A stretch of 55,798 nt of DNA from an uncultured Opitutales bacterium (GCA_900548185.1 URJJ01000011.1:1-55798); one strand, 5' to 3'; shown: positions 26,043 to 35,123, numbered from the stretch's first letter. Numbers and translations: made by a program. Notes: a model not told the origin generated them from the sequence alone.

Positions 26043-26746
26043 GGATATAGCATAAACATGATACAATTTCTCCGTAAATTTTCCTGCCTATAGGAAATAT
26101 TTCTAAACCTAATTTTCCGCTTCAAATAATCTAAATTTTCTCTAAAAACTATTGACGAAAAAAAACAAATTTACGATATGAGAATCATTTGTTTTTTCTA
26201 TTTGCAACTAGAAATAAATTTTTAACGATTTACACGCAAAAATTTGAACATTTTGCAAATATTTACGAAAAAACTTAATTCCAATAGCTCTTTTGCAGTT
26301 GATAGACTTACGACATTTAAACTTCTACATTCAAATGCCTTACAGCTACTTGCAAAGCGAACTAATTCGCAAGTTTCACAAAAGCACTTATTTATAGAGT
26401 GCGAGTATTTTCTTATTGGTATTCATATTTTTTGCATCAATCGTGGGACTGTTTTCCAACCCGATTAATGAACCTTTAACAATGACAGATGCGGAATCGG
26501 TGTCAAGTTGAAACAAGGGGCATGCCCTCAAGAGTAAGAATTTTAAATTCAACGAGTTAAAAAACCAGAATACCCATTCCCCCGGAGGAACCCTGCATGC
26601 GAAAGGAAAACGGCGCGGAAAAGACCTCCATCATTTATTATTAAATCTCATTTATATTTAAGAAGCACATTTCCATCCGCAAGCAATCGAGTTTTTTCAA
26701 ATCCCGGCACAAAATCAAATGTTTTATTGATACGTTTCAATTAAAC
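26043..26746. other. AT-rich gene-free region at the composition boundary
   Basis: About 700 bp without a convincing gene. It is the most AT-rich part of the window. It contains ATGAGAATCATTTG at 26177-26190, which resembles a Fur-type half palindrome, and a small hairpin (GCGAA-CTAA-TTCGC, 26357-26370). A 74-codon frame at 26244-26468 has low-complexity content and no ribosome site. At its right edge the sequence turns GC-rich and stays so. No tRNA gene or clear attachment repeat was recognised there. Confidence 0.5.
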
Positions 26747-26875
26747 ATGGCAGCGCAACGCGCAAGGATTTCACCGGGTCTTTTCCGCCCCACCCGGCCT
26801 GCCGTAGAAAGGCTTCGCGCAAAACCTCCTCCGAATAGTCTTGAAATTCCCCGATTTAGAAAATTAACTTTCCAT

Positions 26876-27919
26876 ATGAAGAAATTTATATGCATGGTTG
26901 CCGCAGCCGCATGCGCCGTCTCCGGCCCGGAAGCTTCGGCAAAGATTGGGGAGCGAAAAATAGACATCGAAAAGCGCATGAATTCGCGCATGAACGGCGC
27001 CTACCAGTATCCGGACGAAGAGGCATTGCGCGAGGCGCTTGAACTGCCGTACAGCCAGATATTCTGGATACAGCCGCTTGGCTCCTCGAACTCCTTTTAC
27101 TTCAAGCGGCCAAATTCGGAGCTTTCCACGCGCGCAGACGCGCTCAACCAGCGCGAAATATACGGCTGGGAAGTACATGTGGCCTACCTGAAGGACGTCT
27201 CCGTAATGGAATTTTACAAGCGATGCGGCGACCCTATGACGATGGAGGAAGCGAAGGGGCTGATGGTGCGCATGGCAAAGTCGCGCGAAAACGCCTCATG
27301 GAAAAAGGCGGAATTCAAGGCGTTCAAGCCAGAGGAGAAGACAGACGACCCCGCGCTCGGCGACGTCCTGAAATTTCTCCCGAGAAACGAGGAGCGCTAC
27401 ATAGCCCTTGAAATCCCCAAAGAAGTGTCCGACCAGTCCAATTTCGACTCTTCGCTGGCCGCCATGATACTTCAGGACGAGACGCGCGCAACATTTGAAA
27501 ACTATTCCAAGATACTGGAAGAGGCCAAAAAACACAGCGACACAAAGACGGCCTCCGGAGCCGCCAGCAAGGCAAAGGGCTCCACAAAGAACATATCCGC
27601 CATGGAGGACGTCATAAGCCGCAAGTCCGTAATTCCTTTTAGCGGCGTGTCTTCCGGATTTTCCCTTGGCGGCGTGCCCCCGAAGAACAGGACGCGCAAC
27701 GTCAGGGCCTTCGGCAAAATCCCCGTGCAGGCCGACACTGCGGTGGGCTACGAATACGAGCTTTCGGACGGCTCCATGCGCGCCCTCATTTACAACTGCG
27801 GAATACTGTTTATCGACACGCGCTACGACAAGCTCCTGCGCGAAACCATGGAGAAGCTCTACGATAACCAGCGGGAAAAGCGCGAGCGCGCCGTGGAGGA
27901 ATCCCTCGACAAATTCTGA
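26876..27919 (+). CDS. Exported protein of unknown function
   Basis: A 347-residue protein. ATG 26876 starts a signal peptide (MKKFICMVAAAACAVSGPEASA); the frame is open 43 codons further upstream, but that part is Pro/Arg-rich and not protein-like. The mature protein is charged, with 'YGWEVHVAYLKDVSVMEFYKRCGDPMTMEEAKGLMVRMA' (about 80-120), a central helical region, a Ser/Lys-rich linker (about 235-265) and a C-terminal domain with 'VGYEYELSDGSMRALIYNCGILFIDTRYD', then a charged coiled-coil tail. No family is recognised; it may be restricted to this lineage. A terminator follows directly. It is the first gene of the GC-rich, core-like half. Confidence 0.7.
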   Translation: MKKFICMVAAAACAVSGPEASAKIGERKIDIEKRMNSRMNGAYQYPDEEALREALELPYSQIFWIQPLGSSNSFYFKRPNSELSTRADALNQREIYGWEVHVAYLKDVSVMEFYKRCGDPMTMEEAKGLMVRMAKSRENASWKKAEFKAFKPEEKTDDPALGDVLKFLPRNEERYIALEIPKEVSDQSNFDSSLAAMILQDETRATFENYSKILEEAKKHSDTKTASGAASKAKGSTKNISAMEDVISRKSVIPFSGVSSGFSLGGVPPKNRTRNVRAFGKIPVQADTAVGYEYELSDGSMRALIYNCGILFIDTRYDKLLRETMEKLYDNQREKRERAVEESLDKF

Positions 27920-27937
27920 AAAGCCGGGCTTCCGGCC

Positions 27938-27978
27938 CGGGCGGCGCGGCGGAGCTTCGGAGTCTGCCGCCCGCTTTT
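27938..27978 (+). terminator. Terminator between convergent genes
   Basis: CGGGCGGC (27938-27945) pairs with GCCGCCCG (27966-27973), followed by CTTTTA. A second small hairpin (GCCGGGC TTCC GGCCCGGGC, from 27923) overlaps its left arm. It lies between the ends of the exported-protein gene and the convergent permease gene. Confidence 0.65.
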
Positions 27979-27987
27979 AGGATGCCC

Positions 27988-28938
27988 TCAAAGAACCGCG
28001 TTTAACGCGCACCCAAAAACCGCGATGAGCGCGGCTTCAGTGGCAAAAAACACGGCGAGCATCTTGAGTGACATCACCTTTTTTAGCATCGCAGCCTCCG
28101 GAATGGAAAGGCCGACCACCGACATCATGAAGGCCGTGGCCGTCCCAAGCGGGACGCCCTTTGAAACGAGCGCCTGGACGATTGGCACGGCCCCCGCCGA
28201 GTTGGCGTAAAACGGCACGCCCGCAGCCACCGCCGCAGGGACCGAAAAAACGCCTGCGCCCTTTAGAATCCCGCCGAAAAAATTTTCGGGAAGGTACCCG
28301 TGTATAACAGCCCCCACCGCCAGCCCGCCAAGGACGTAAGGAAGAACGCCGCGCACAATTCCAACGCTTCCGCGAAGCGCCCCCAAAACGGCCTCCGCCG
28401 CCCCGGCCCGGCGGATTGGAGGGGGAGCCATGCGGGCGCTGCGGGCCCACGGCGTAAGCCATCCTTCAAGCCCCATCCGCCCCAGCAGGAATCCGCCGCA
28501 CACCCCCAGCATCAGGCCGCCCGCCACATACGCAAACGCCGCCCTGTACCCGAAAGCCCCCATGAACATGGCGACTGCCACCTCGTTTATAAGGGGGCTT
28601 GTTATCAGAAATGCAAACGCCACCCCGAGCGGGATTCCGCCGCTTACAAGCCCTATGAAAATCGGGATTGAAGAGCACGCGCAAAAAGGCGTGAGCGCGC
28701 CGAAAACGGCGGCTGCAAAATATCCGAAGCCGAAAGGGCCTCCCCGGGAAAGCATCCCGCCCAGCCTGCCGGGGGGAAAGGCCGCGTTCAAAAGGCCCAT
28801 CGCAAAAGACACGCAAAACAGTATAACCGTCATCCAGACCGCATTGTACACGAAAAAGTTCAGGGCGGCCCCCGGCGCGCATACGCAGTCGGGCCCGAAG
28901 AAAAGCCCCGTAATCCAGTCTGCAAAATTTTGAAACAT
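27988..28938 (-). CDS. YraQ/ArsP-type inner-membrane permease (DUF318)
   Basis: A 316-residue membrane protein of the DUF318 permease family, with about eight membrane segments. The strongest signature is 'FGALTPFCACSSIPIFIGLVSGGIPLGVAFAFLITSPLINEVAV', with the conserved CACS and the S-P-L-I-N-E motif; a second copy-like half has 'GVPFYANSAGAVPIVQALVSKGVPLGTATAFMMSVVGLSIPEAAML'. ATG 28938 is chosen since residues before it are not membrane-like. Relatives include ArsP, which exports organic arsenicals, and YraQ of unknown substrate. No ars or redox-partner gene lies nearby, so the substrate stays open. It is a stand-alone gene. Confidence 0.85.
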   Translation of the reverse strand: MFQNFADWITGLFFGPDCVCAPGAALNFFVYNAVWMTVILFCVSFAMGLLNAAFPPGRLGGMLSRGGPFGFGYFAAAVFGALTPFCACSSIPIFIGLVSGGIPLGVAFAFLITSPLINEVAVAMFMGAFGYRAAFAYVAGGLMLGVCGGFLLGRMGLEGWLTPWARSARMAPPPIRRAGAAEAVLGALRGSVGIVRGVLPYVLGGLAVGAVIHGYLPENFFGGILKGAGVFSVPAAVAAGVPFYANSAGAVPIVQALVSKGVPLGTATAFMMSVVGLSIPEAAMLKKVMSLKMLAVFFATEAALIAVFGCALNAVL

Positions 28939-29691
28939 GAAACTGCGCCTGTTAAAACGTTCAAAATAATCCGCGCCGAACGCTCCGGCGGCAATAAAAA
29001 ATTTTCCAGAATAAAACGGCGGCTCCGAAAGGCGAGGCAAACAGGGAAGCTTCATGCGCTCCGATTGCCCCATGCCAAAACCTGTCCAAATCCGCTAAAA
29101 GCCGGCCGCAAAAAATAGCGAAAAAGTCTAAGCTCATTTAGACAAAAAACCACCCCTCCCCTTCCCAGGCAGCAGAAGCGACTTTCTGCATAACCCTGCG
29201 AAAAAATGCGCGCTATATTGGCATGAAAGCGCCTTGAAAAAACGCCGCATACCGGATTTAGGCAGGGAGGGTGCCCCGGAGTTTCCCCCCACCGGGAGAC
29301 CACGCATCCATACTGGGCGCCTTTTCATGCGGACTCACAAACGCAAAAATTCCCAATACAGTTTTCCGCCGCCATTTCATCATATGGGCCATTCCGTGAA
29401 AACGTTTGGGATGTGGAGGCCGCCAAGCCCGAAGGCCCGCAATTTCCCCCTGCCGCAAGAAAAATCCAGAAGGCGCCGGACTGCCTGCTCCCCCATAAAC
29501 GCCCGTGAATAAATGCGCCATAGCGAGACATTCAGCCCCGCATCAGAAGCAGACGGCGGAAAGAAGCCTCCCTCGCAGAAAGCGGCCAAAGCAAATTAGA
29601 ATCAGGCGAAAGGCGCGGGCAGCAACTGGCCTCTCCCGAAGGCTTTACAAAATCCCCGCAGGGCGCCCCCGCAAGCCCCGCCCTCCCCGAC
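28939..29691. other. Long GC-rich intergenic region
   Basis: About 750 bp between the permease start and the terminator of the RNA-binding protein gene. Several open frames exist on both strands, but none has a ribosome site, domain or normal composition; they reflect low stop-codon frequency in GC-rich DNA. No tRNA, RNase P RNA or tmRNA hallmarks were recognised. It must contain the permease promoter near 28,950-29,050. Confidence 0.5.
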
Positions 29692-29725
29692 AAAAAAATC
29701 CCCCCGGAAAATCCCGGGAGGATTT
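29692..29725 (-). terminator. Terminator of the RNA-binding protein gene
   Basis: Read on the minus strand: AATCCTCCCGG and CCGGGGGGATT form a stem with G-U pairs around GATTTT, followed by TTTTTTT. It begins about 50 bp after the stop codon at 29775. Confidence 0.85.
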
Positions 29726-29774
29726 GGAAACCTTCATCCGGCCGATCCCGCGCGGGGAAAGGCCGGAGAAACCG

Positions 29775-30290
29775 CTATTCTTCGTAGTCGCCGCCGAAAG
29801 AGCCGCCTCGGGGGCGGAAGTCGCGCTTCGGGCCGCGGCTGAATCCGCCCCGGTTAAAGTCGCGCGGGCCGTCGGACTGGCGCTGGTACCCGCCTTCTCC
29901 GCCGCCTTCGCGGGGCCCGCGGTAGCCTCCCTGCCCACGGTATCCGCCGCCCTGGCGCGGGCCGCCGAAACCGCGCGGACGGTAGCCGCCGCCGTTTCCT
30001 TCGCGGGGGCCGTCAAAGCTCCGCCTGAAACCGTTGTTGTAGGGGCGCGCCTCGCGCGGGCGCGCAGCCTCCACCTTTATCTCCCTGCCGCCAAGATCGC
30101 TGTTGTTGAGCGAATTTATCGCGTTTGCGGCTTCCGTTTCGTCATCCATCTGCACGAACGCCATCCCGCGGAATTTTCCGGTGAACTTGTCCGTCAGCAT
30201 CTTGACGCGCGCCACGGCTCCGAACTGTGAAAACGCGTCGATTATTTCCTGTTGAGTAATCTCATGAGGCAGATTGCCCGTGAAGATTTC
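29775..30290 (-). CDS. RRM-type RNA-binding protein with Gly/Arg-rich tail
   Basis: A 171-residue protein. Residues 1-80 form one RNA recognition motif: RNP2 as IFTGNL at the start and RNP1 as KFRGMAFVQM in the middle. The remaining 90 residues are rich in RGG, GGYR and PRE repeats, a disordered RNA-binding tail. Bacterial RRM proteins of this kind (as in cyanobacteria, Bacteroidetes and PVC bacteria) are often cold-induced RNA chaperones. ATG 30290 is preferred, behind AAGGA; it starts with the canonical MEIFTGNLP. It is monocistronic, with its own terminator. Confidence 0.92.
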   Translation of the reverse strand, partial: EIFTGNLPHEITQQEIIDAFSQFGAVARVKMLTDKFTGKFRGMAFVQMDDETEAANAINSLNNSDLGGREIKVEAARPREARPYNNGFRRSFDGPREGNGGGYRPRGFGGPRQGGGYRGQGGYRGPREGGGEGGYQRQSDGPRDFNRGGFSRGPKRDFRPRGGSFGGDYEE

Positions 30291-30528
30291 CATTTTATTC
30301 CTTATTGTATATGTATTCAAGATGCGCGGAAACGCCGTCCCCGCGCGCGCCGGAAGGCGAACCCGCCGGCGTCATTAAACATGAGACGAAATAATCCTTC
30401 AACAATCAAGCAGAATCTGGGCGGAATCACCGCAAAGCCGGACGCTCCGAAGAAGGGCATTGCGGCCCCGTTTGCGGATAAAAATCGTCCCGTTTCCCCC
30501 GGGGATAACGGTCCAGTGCAAAAATTGC

Positions 30529-30564
30529 AAAAAAAAGCGGGGCGCCGCCTTCCGGACGCCCCGC
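30529..30564 (-). terminator. Terminator at the end of the pst-phoU operon
   Basis: On the minus strand GCGGGGCG and CGCCCCGC form an 8-bp GC stem with a 12-base loop, followed by eight T. It lies about 37 bp after the phoU stop codon. Confidence 0.92.
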
Positions 30565-30600
30565 AGACCATGCAAAAATTTCCGGCAGACGCCCGCCGCC

Positions 30601-31296
30601 CTAGCCGCCGCGCCCCTCGCGGTATTTCCTGACGGCCTCGCGCATGTTGTGGCGCACGATTTCCCCGCTTTTCATGTATATGACATCTTCGGCGATATTG
30701 GTGCAAAGGTCGGCCGCGCGCTCGAACATGCGCGATACCGTGAGGTAGTTGAGCTGGGCCATCGCGGAGGACGGGTCGTTTTTTATGCCCTTTTCGACGC
30801 GCGAATAGGTCATGCGGTTTTCGGCGTCCACAATCTCGTCGTCCTCGCAGACCCCGTATGCCAGGCTCTCGTCCCCGCTCAGAAATGCGTCGAGGGCGTT
30901 TTTCAGCATCCAGAGCATCCGCGAGGACATGGTTTCGATGTCCAGCGGCGGAATCACGCGCACGGGGTCGGAGGCCATGAATTCGACGCGCTTTGCTATG
31001 TTGCAGGCGGTGTCGCCTATATGCTCCAGCTCGTTATTGATTTTGAGGACCGTCACCACGAAGCGCAGGTCGCCCGCAACCGGCTGGTGCAGCGCCAGAA
31101 TCTTCAGGCACTCCTCCTCTACGTCGACTTCGAGCATGTCGATTTTCATGTCCAGCTCGACGACCTCACGGGCGAGCTTCGGGGAGAGCTCGCGCAGGGC
31201 CTTGACGGAGCGCCTCGTGTTTTCCTCAACGGCCATGGCAAGCTCGATAAGCCTCGCCTTGAGGCGGTCCATGTCCTTTCTGAAATGCGTGTTCAT
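30601..31296 (-). CDS. phoU: Phosphate signalling complex protein PhoU
   Basis: A 231-residue, all-helical protein of normal PhoU length, with the two related three-helix bundles. Metal-binding signatures are visible: 'ELEHIGDTACNIAKRV' in the first half and 'MFERAADLCTNIAEDVIYMKSGEIVRH' in the second, each an E/D-x-x-x-D-x-x-x-N type. PhoU couples the Pst transporter to the PhoR sensor kinase, keeping the Pho response off when phosphate is ample. Its ATG follows the pstB stop codon by one base, so it is translated from the same transcript. No phoR or phoB is in the window. Confidence 0.97.
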   Translation of the reverse strand: MNTHFRKDMDRLKARLIELAMAVEENTRRSVKALRELSPKLAREVVELDMKIDMLEVDVEEECLKILALHQPVAGDLRFVVTVLKINNELEHIGDTACNIAKRVEFMASDPVRVIPPLDIETMSSRMLWMLKNALDAFLSGDESLAYGVCEDDEIVDAENRMTYSRVEKGIKNDPSSAMAQLNYLTVSRMFERAADLCTNIAEDVIYMKSGEIVRHNMREAVRKYREGRGG

Positions 31297-31297
31297 A

Positions 31298-32140
31298 TCA
31301 GCCGAACCTCCCGGTTATGTAGTCCTCGGTCTGCTTCATTTTCGGGTTTGTGAAAAGCGATTTGGTCTGGCCGTACTCGACGAGGTTGCCCTCGTAGAAA
31401 AACGCGGTGAAGTCGGAAACGCGGGCGGCCTGCTGCATGTTGTGGGTGACTATCGCTATCGTGTATTCGCCGCTGAGCTCCGACACGAGGTCCTCTATCC
31501 TCGCGGTCGACTTGGGGTCTAGGGCCGAGCATGGCTCGTCCATGAGAAGCACCTCCGGCTTCATCGCAAGCGCCCGGGCGATGCACAGCCTCTGCTGCTG
31601 GCCGCCCGAAAGGCCGAGGGCGTTGGCGTGGAGCCTGTCCTTTGCCTGGTCCCACAGGGCGGAGCGTTTGAGGGATGTTTCGACGATTTCGTCAAGCTCC
31701 TCCCTGCGGCGTATGCCGACGAGGCGCGGGCCGTAGGCGATGTTGTCGTATATGCTTTTGGGGAACGGGTTCGGGCGCTGGAACACCATGCCCACCCTGC
31801 GCCTCAGCTCCACCACGTCGAGGCGAGGATGGTATATGTCGATGCCGTCCAGGCCGAGGAAGCCGGTCGTCCGGCATCCCTGCACGAGGTCGTTCATGCG
31901 GTTTACGCACCTTAAGAAGGTGCTTTTGCCGCACCCGCTGGGGCCGATTATGGCCGTCACCTTTCCGCGGGCGATGTCCATGGAGACGCCCTTCACGGCC
32001 TGGAAGGAGCCGTAGTATATGCTGAAGTCCCGCGATGAGATGACGCTTGAGGATTTTTCTTCTTTGCTTTGCATGTGGTTGGTTTCGTATCCGGCGCGCG
32101 AAGCGGGGCGCACCGCGCATTCTGGTTCTGCCAAATTCAT
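31298..32140 (-). CDS. pstB: Phosphate ABC transporter ATPase PstB
   Basis: The ATP-hydrolysing subunit of the high-affinity phosphate importer. Walker A GPSGCGKST is at residues 66-74; the signature LSGGQQQRLCIARAL and the Walker B 'LLMDEPCSALDPKSTARIED' follow; the D-loop and switch His ('IVTHNMQQAARVSDFTAFFYEGNLVEYG') are typical of PstB. Its ATG lies 4 bp after the pstA stop codon with AGGTGA overlapping that stop, which fixes the start despite a 35-residue N-terminal tail longer than usual. It acts at the cytoplasmic face with PstC and PstA. Confidence 0.97.
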   Translation of the reverse strand: MNLAEPECAVRPASRAGYETNHMQSKEEKSSSVISSRDFSIYYGSFQAVKGVSMDIARGKVTAIIGPSGCGKSTFLRCVNRMNDLVQGCRTTGFLGLDGIDIYHPRLDVVELRRRVGMVFQRPNPFPKSIYDNIAYGPRLVGIRRREELDEIVETSLKRSALWDQAKDRLHANALGLSGGQQQRLCIARALAMKPEVLLMDEPCSALDPKSTARIEDLVSELSGEYTIAIVTHNMQQAARVSDFTAFFYEGNLVEYGQTKSLFTNPKMKQTEDYITGRFG

Positions 32141-32144
32141 TTTA

Positions 32145-33857
32145 TCACCTTTTGAGTTTCTTGGAGAGCCTCGCCCTCAGGACGATGGCAACAAAGTTCA
32201 GCGACAGCACTATCGCAAGCAGCGTTAGCACCATCCCGTACTGCACGTGCATGACGCGGTCAGCCATCTCGTGCTCGGCGCATATGTTGTATATGTTCCA
32301 CGGCAGGGCCGGCGTCGGCTGGGAGAATATTTTGGAAAGCCCTATCGCAGCCCCCGTGGAGGTCGCGGCGGTGAATATTATGGGCGCAGTCTCGCCCGCC
32401 GCGCGCCCCATCGAGATTATGACGCCCGTGAGCATTCCCGGCAGAGCCGCAGGGACCACGACGCCCGTTATCATTTTCCATTTTCCGGCCCCAAGCCCGA
32501 GCGACGCCTCCCGGTAGGTTGCAGGAACCGCGCGCACCGCCTCCTCGCAGGAGCGTATTATTGTGGGAAGGATGAGGAGCGCCAGGGTTATGCAGCCTGC
32601 AAGCACGCTCTTTCCGTCCGAAAGCTTCAGGGTATTTATGAGGAAGGCCAGGCCGAAGAGGCCGAACACGATGGACGGAACGCCCGCAAGCGTGCTTATG
32701 CACATGCGCAAAACCGACACTATCCTGCCCCCTCCCGCGTATTCCACAAGGTAGATTGCAGAGACCGCGCCTATGGGGGCGGCGATGAGCATGGCCCCGG
32801 CCGTCAGGTAGAATGTGCCGAGTATCATCGGCCAGATGCCGCCGAAGATGTTGGAGTCGTAGGGGTCGTCGAAGAAGAAGCCCCAGTAGAACGTAAGGTG
32901 GGGCTGCAACATGGCGTCCATGTTTTCCTCAACGTAGTCTATGATTTTTTCGGCGGGGGTTCCGGCGAAGTATTCGCGCGAATCTATCCTGACTGAAATC
33001 TGGTTGCCGGCCGCGTCGCTTTCGTAGGTCGAAATTTTCAGTATGTCCTCGTCGAGTATTTTACGGGCGACGTCCATGCGCGTCTGGCCGAAGCGGTTGC
33101 GCATGAGCCTGGCCTGCGCGCGCCCTGCCGCGTCCTCGGGCCCCAGGAGCTCGCGGACGCCCTCCATAAGGACGGTAAAGGCGCGGTTTGTTGCGGAGAG
33201 CCGGTCTGAAACGTCCGCCAGCCCCGCCTCCGCCGCCTCCGCAAAGGCCCTGCGCACAAGGCTCTTTTCAACGACGCCGAGCTTCGCCTTTTTCGACAGG
33301 GAGTTCACCGCCCTGCGGATGTCGGCGGAAATCGAATCCCGCTGCTCCTGGAGGAACTTTTCCAAAGCCACCCCGGTGCCGTCTTTCCCGGACGCCTCTG
33401 CCGCGTCCGCTACGGCGGCCGCGTATCCCGACCAGGCCGAGGCGGCAATCCCCGAAAGCGCGGCGAGCCTTCCTTCGGAGCCGAGGGCCTCCATGATTTT
33501 TGGGAGGTCGGCCTCCATCGAGGCCAGGGCCGATGCCCGCGCGCGCCCTATCCGCTCGGAGGTTTCCGCAAACCGCCCGGACGACGGGTTTTCGCACTCG
33601 GAAACCATGGCGTAAAGAGGCGCCCGGGCCTTTTCGGCCCTTTCGCACATCCGCTCGTAGGCCTCCCCGCCGCCCCTTCCGAGGACTTCGTAGAGGAAGC
33701 GAGAGTGCTCGACGGTTGCCTCGAACACCACGGCGTTGGCCCCGCGCACCAGAATCGGGGCGAGGAAGACGACGACGGCCAGGCACATCGCGGCGACTGC
33801 GCACAGCGAGAGCCATGTGAATGATTTGTCCAATATTTTTCTGGATGCCAGGTTCAT
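32145..33857 (-). CDS. pstA: Phosphate ABC transporter permease PstA with a very large periplasmic insert
   Basis: A 570-residue protein, about twice the usual PstA length. Residues 13-37 are the first membrane helix. Residues about 38-325 are an extra, mostly helical domain (Ala/Glu/Arg-rich, with 'AYERMCERAEKARAPLYAMV', 'KFLQEQRDSISADIRRAVNSLSKKAKLG') that must lie in the periplasm. From about 340 the normal transport domain resumes: 'GGIWPMILGTFYLTAGAMLIAAPIGAVSAIYLVEYA', 'STLAGVPSIVFGLFGLAFLI', and the coupling loop 'ATYREASLGLGAGKWKMI...GRAAGETAPIIF'. Position in the operon (pstC 7 bp upstream, pstB 4 bp downstream) confirms identity. The insert could be a docking or sensing domain; its role is unknown. 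Confidence 0.93.
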   Translation of the reverse strand: MNLASRKILDKSFTWLSLCAVAAMCLAVVVFLAPILVRGANAVVFEATVEHSRFLYEVLGRGGGEAYERMCERAEKARAPLYAMVSECENPSSGRFAETSERIGRARASALASMEADLPKIMEALGSEGRLAALSGIAASAWSGYAAAVADAAEASGKDGTGVALEKFLQEQRDSISADIRRAVNSLSKKAKLGVVEKSLVRRAFAEAAEAGLADVSDRLSATNRAFTVLMEGVRELLGPEDAAGRAQARLMRNRFGQTRMDVARKILDEDILKISTYESDAAGNQISVRIDSREYFAGTPAEKIIDYVEENMDAMLQPHLTFYWGFFFDDPYDSNIFGGIWPMILGTFYLTAGAMLIAAPIGAVSAIYLVEYAGGGRIVSVLRMCISTLAGVPSIVFGLFGLAFLINTLKLSDGKSVLAGCITLALLILPTIIRSCEEAVRAVPATYREASLGLGAGKWKMITGVVVPAALPGMLTGVIISMGRAAGETAPIIFTAATSTGAAIGLSKIFSQPTPALPWNIYNICAEHEMADRVMHVQYGMVLTLLAIVLSLNFVAIVLRARLSKKLKR

Positions 33858-33864
33858 GGCGCGG

Positions 33865-35040
33865 TTATTTGCGTTTCTTGGAAAGCGGGCTGCGGCGGGC
33901 GATCCACTCGCTCGCCCCGTTCAGGGCCAGGCTTGAGACCAGGAGGCACAGGCTCATGGCAAACAGCACGTGGTAGCGCGCCGACCCCGTGCTCTGGTCT
34001 GCTTCGCCCATTTCCCCCGCGATTGTCGCGGTGAGCGTGCGCACCGGCTCGAAGAAGTTGTAGAAAGGTTCGGGGATTTTCAGGGAGTTGCCGCTTGCCA
34101 TCCACACGACCATGGTCTCCCCTATCACGCGCATAAATCCCAGTATCACGGCCACGATTATGCCGCTTTTGGCGCAGGGAATCACGACCTTGAAAATCGT
34201 CTCCGCCCGAGTGGCGCCGAGGGAAAGCGAGCCCTCGCGCATGTCGCGCCCCACGGCGGAAAGGGCGTCCTCGGAAATGCTGACTATCGTGGGGAGGGCC
34301 ATGACAGCCAGTATGAGAGAAACGTTCAGGGCGTTTGTGCCGCTTGAAATTTCGGTGCCGTAAAGCGCGGCTGCGGCTGCGGCGAGGCCGGCTGCAAGGG
34401 CGCAGAGCATCAGGGCGAGGACTGCGCGGAAAACCCTCCTGGAGGCCGCCCGGCCCGATGAGACCCTGCTTGCGGCAAGCTCGGCGCACACTATCGAAAA
34501 GATGACGCCGAGCGGGGCCCCTGTCATGACGCACACAACCGCCAGTATCGCGCCGCCCCCGTCCTGGAGGACAGGCGCGAGCACCATGAGCGCGAAAAAG
34601 CCGTACGCCACAGACGGTACCGCGGCGAGAAGCTCGGTTACGGGCTTAAAGACCTGCCTCACCCCCTCCGGCAGGATGTCGCTCAGGCAGACTGCGGCGA
34701 GCACCCCGAGGGGCACTGCGATTGCGCAGGCGCCGAGGGTAACCATCGCCGTGCCGTAGAATATTGCCAAGGCCCCGAAATGCGGCTCAGCCTTCGAGGG
34801 GGCCCAGACGGTGCTTGTGAAAAATTCCCTGACGTCGCCCCAGTTTTCAAAAAACGGCAGCGACTCCTTCAGGATGAACACGAATATAAAGACGATGGCG
34901 AGCGTCGAAACGCTCGTCACGCCGAACAGGGCCGCGCGTCCGGCGGCGGACGCCGCGGCGCGCTTCATGCTTCCGCCGCGGCCCATTATCAGGGAGCCTC
35001 GCCGGGCGGAGGGCGTCGGGTGGGTATTCACGCTTGGCAT
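33865..35040 (-). CDS. pstC: Phosphate ABC transporter permease PstC
   Basis: A 391-residue inner-membrane permease. The N-terminal region is basic and possibly over-long: starts at 35040, 34986 and 34968 are all in frame. The first helix is 'LFGVTSVSTLAIVFIFVFILKESLPFF'. The transport core includes 'FYGTAMVTLGACAIAVPLGVLAAVCLSDI', 'AAVPSVAYGFFALMVLAPVL' and the coupling loop 'GRDMREGSLSLGATRAETIFKVVIPCAKSGIIVAVILGFMRVIGETM'. Between the second and third core segments there is an extra stretch of about 70 residues with an added hydrophobic helix (RVFRAVLALMLCALAAGLAAAAAALYG), compared with E. coli PstC (319). It follows pstS by 83 bp and pairs with PstA. Confidence 0.95.
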   Translation of the reverse strand: MPSVNTHPTPSARRGSLIMGRGGSMKRAAASAAGRAALFGVTSVSTLAIVFIFVFILKESLPFFENWGDVREFFTSTVWAPSKAEPHFGALAIFYGTAMVTLGACAIAVPLGVLAAVCLSDILPEGVRQVFKPVTELLAAVPSVAYGFFALMVLAPVLQDGGGAILAVVCVMTGAPLGVIFSIVCAELAASRVSSGRAASRRVFRAVLALMLCALAAGLAAAAAALYGTEISSGTNALNVSLILAVMALPTIVSISEDALSAVGRDMREGSLSLGATRAETIFKVVIPCAKSGIIVAVILGFMRVIGETMVVWMASGNSLKIPEPFYNFFEPVRTLTATIAGEMGEADQSTGSARYHVLFAMSLCLLVSSLALNGASEWIARRSPLSKKRK

Positions 35041-35123
35041 TTTATTTTGACGCTTGCTTTCAGGTTGGAAAAGTGTCGGCCAGCCGCGCGTCGCACTGCG
35101 CGCGCGGCCGGCCTCCGCCCGGA

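Noticed and set aside
26244..26468. 74-codon frame in the AT-rich gap
   Set aside because: No ribosome site, no domain and unusual composition; not supported as a gene.
29052..29690. Several overlapping frames of 60-90 codons on both strands
   Set aside because: High GC lowers stop frequency; none has a ribosome site or a recognisable fold.
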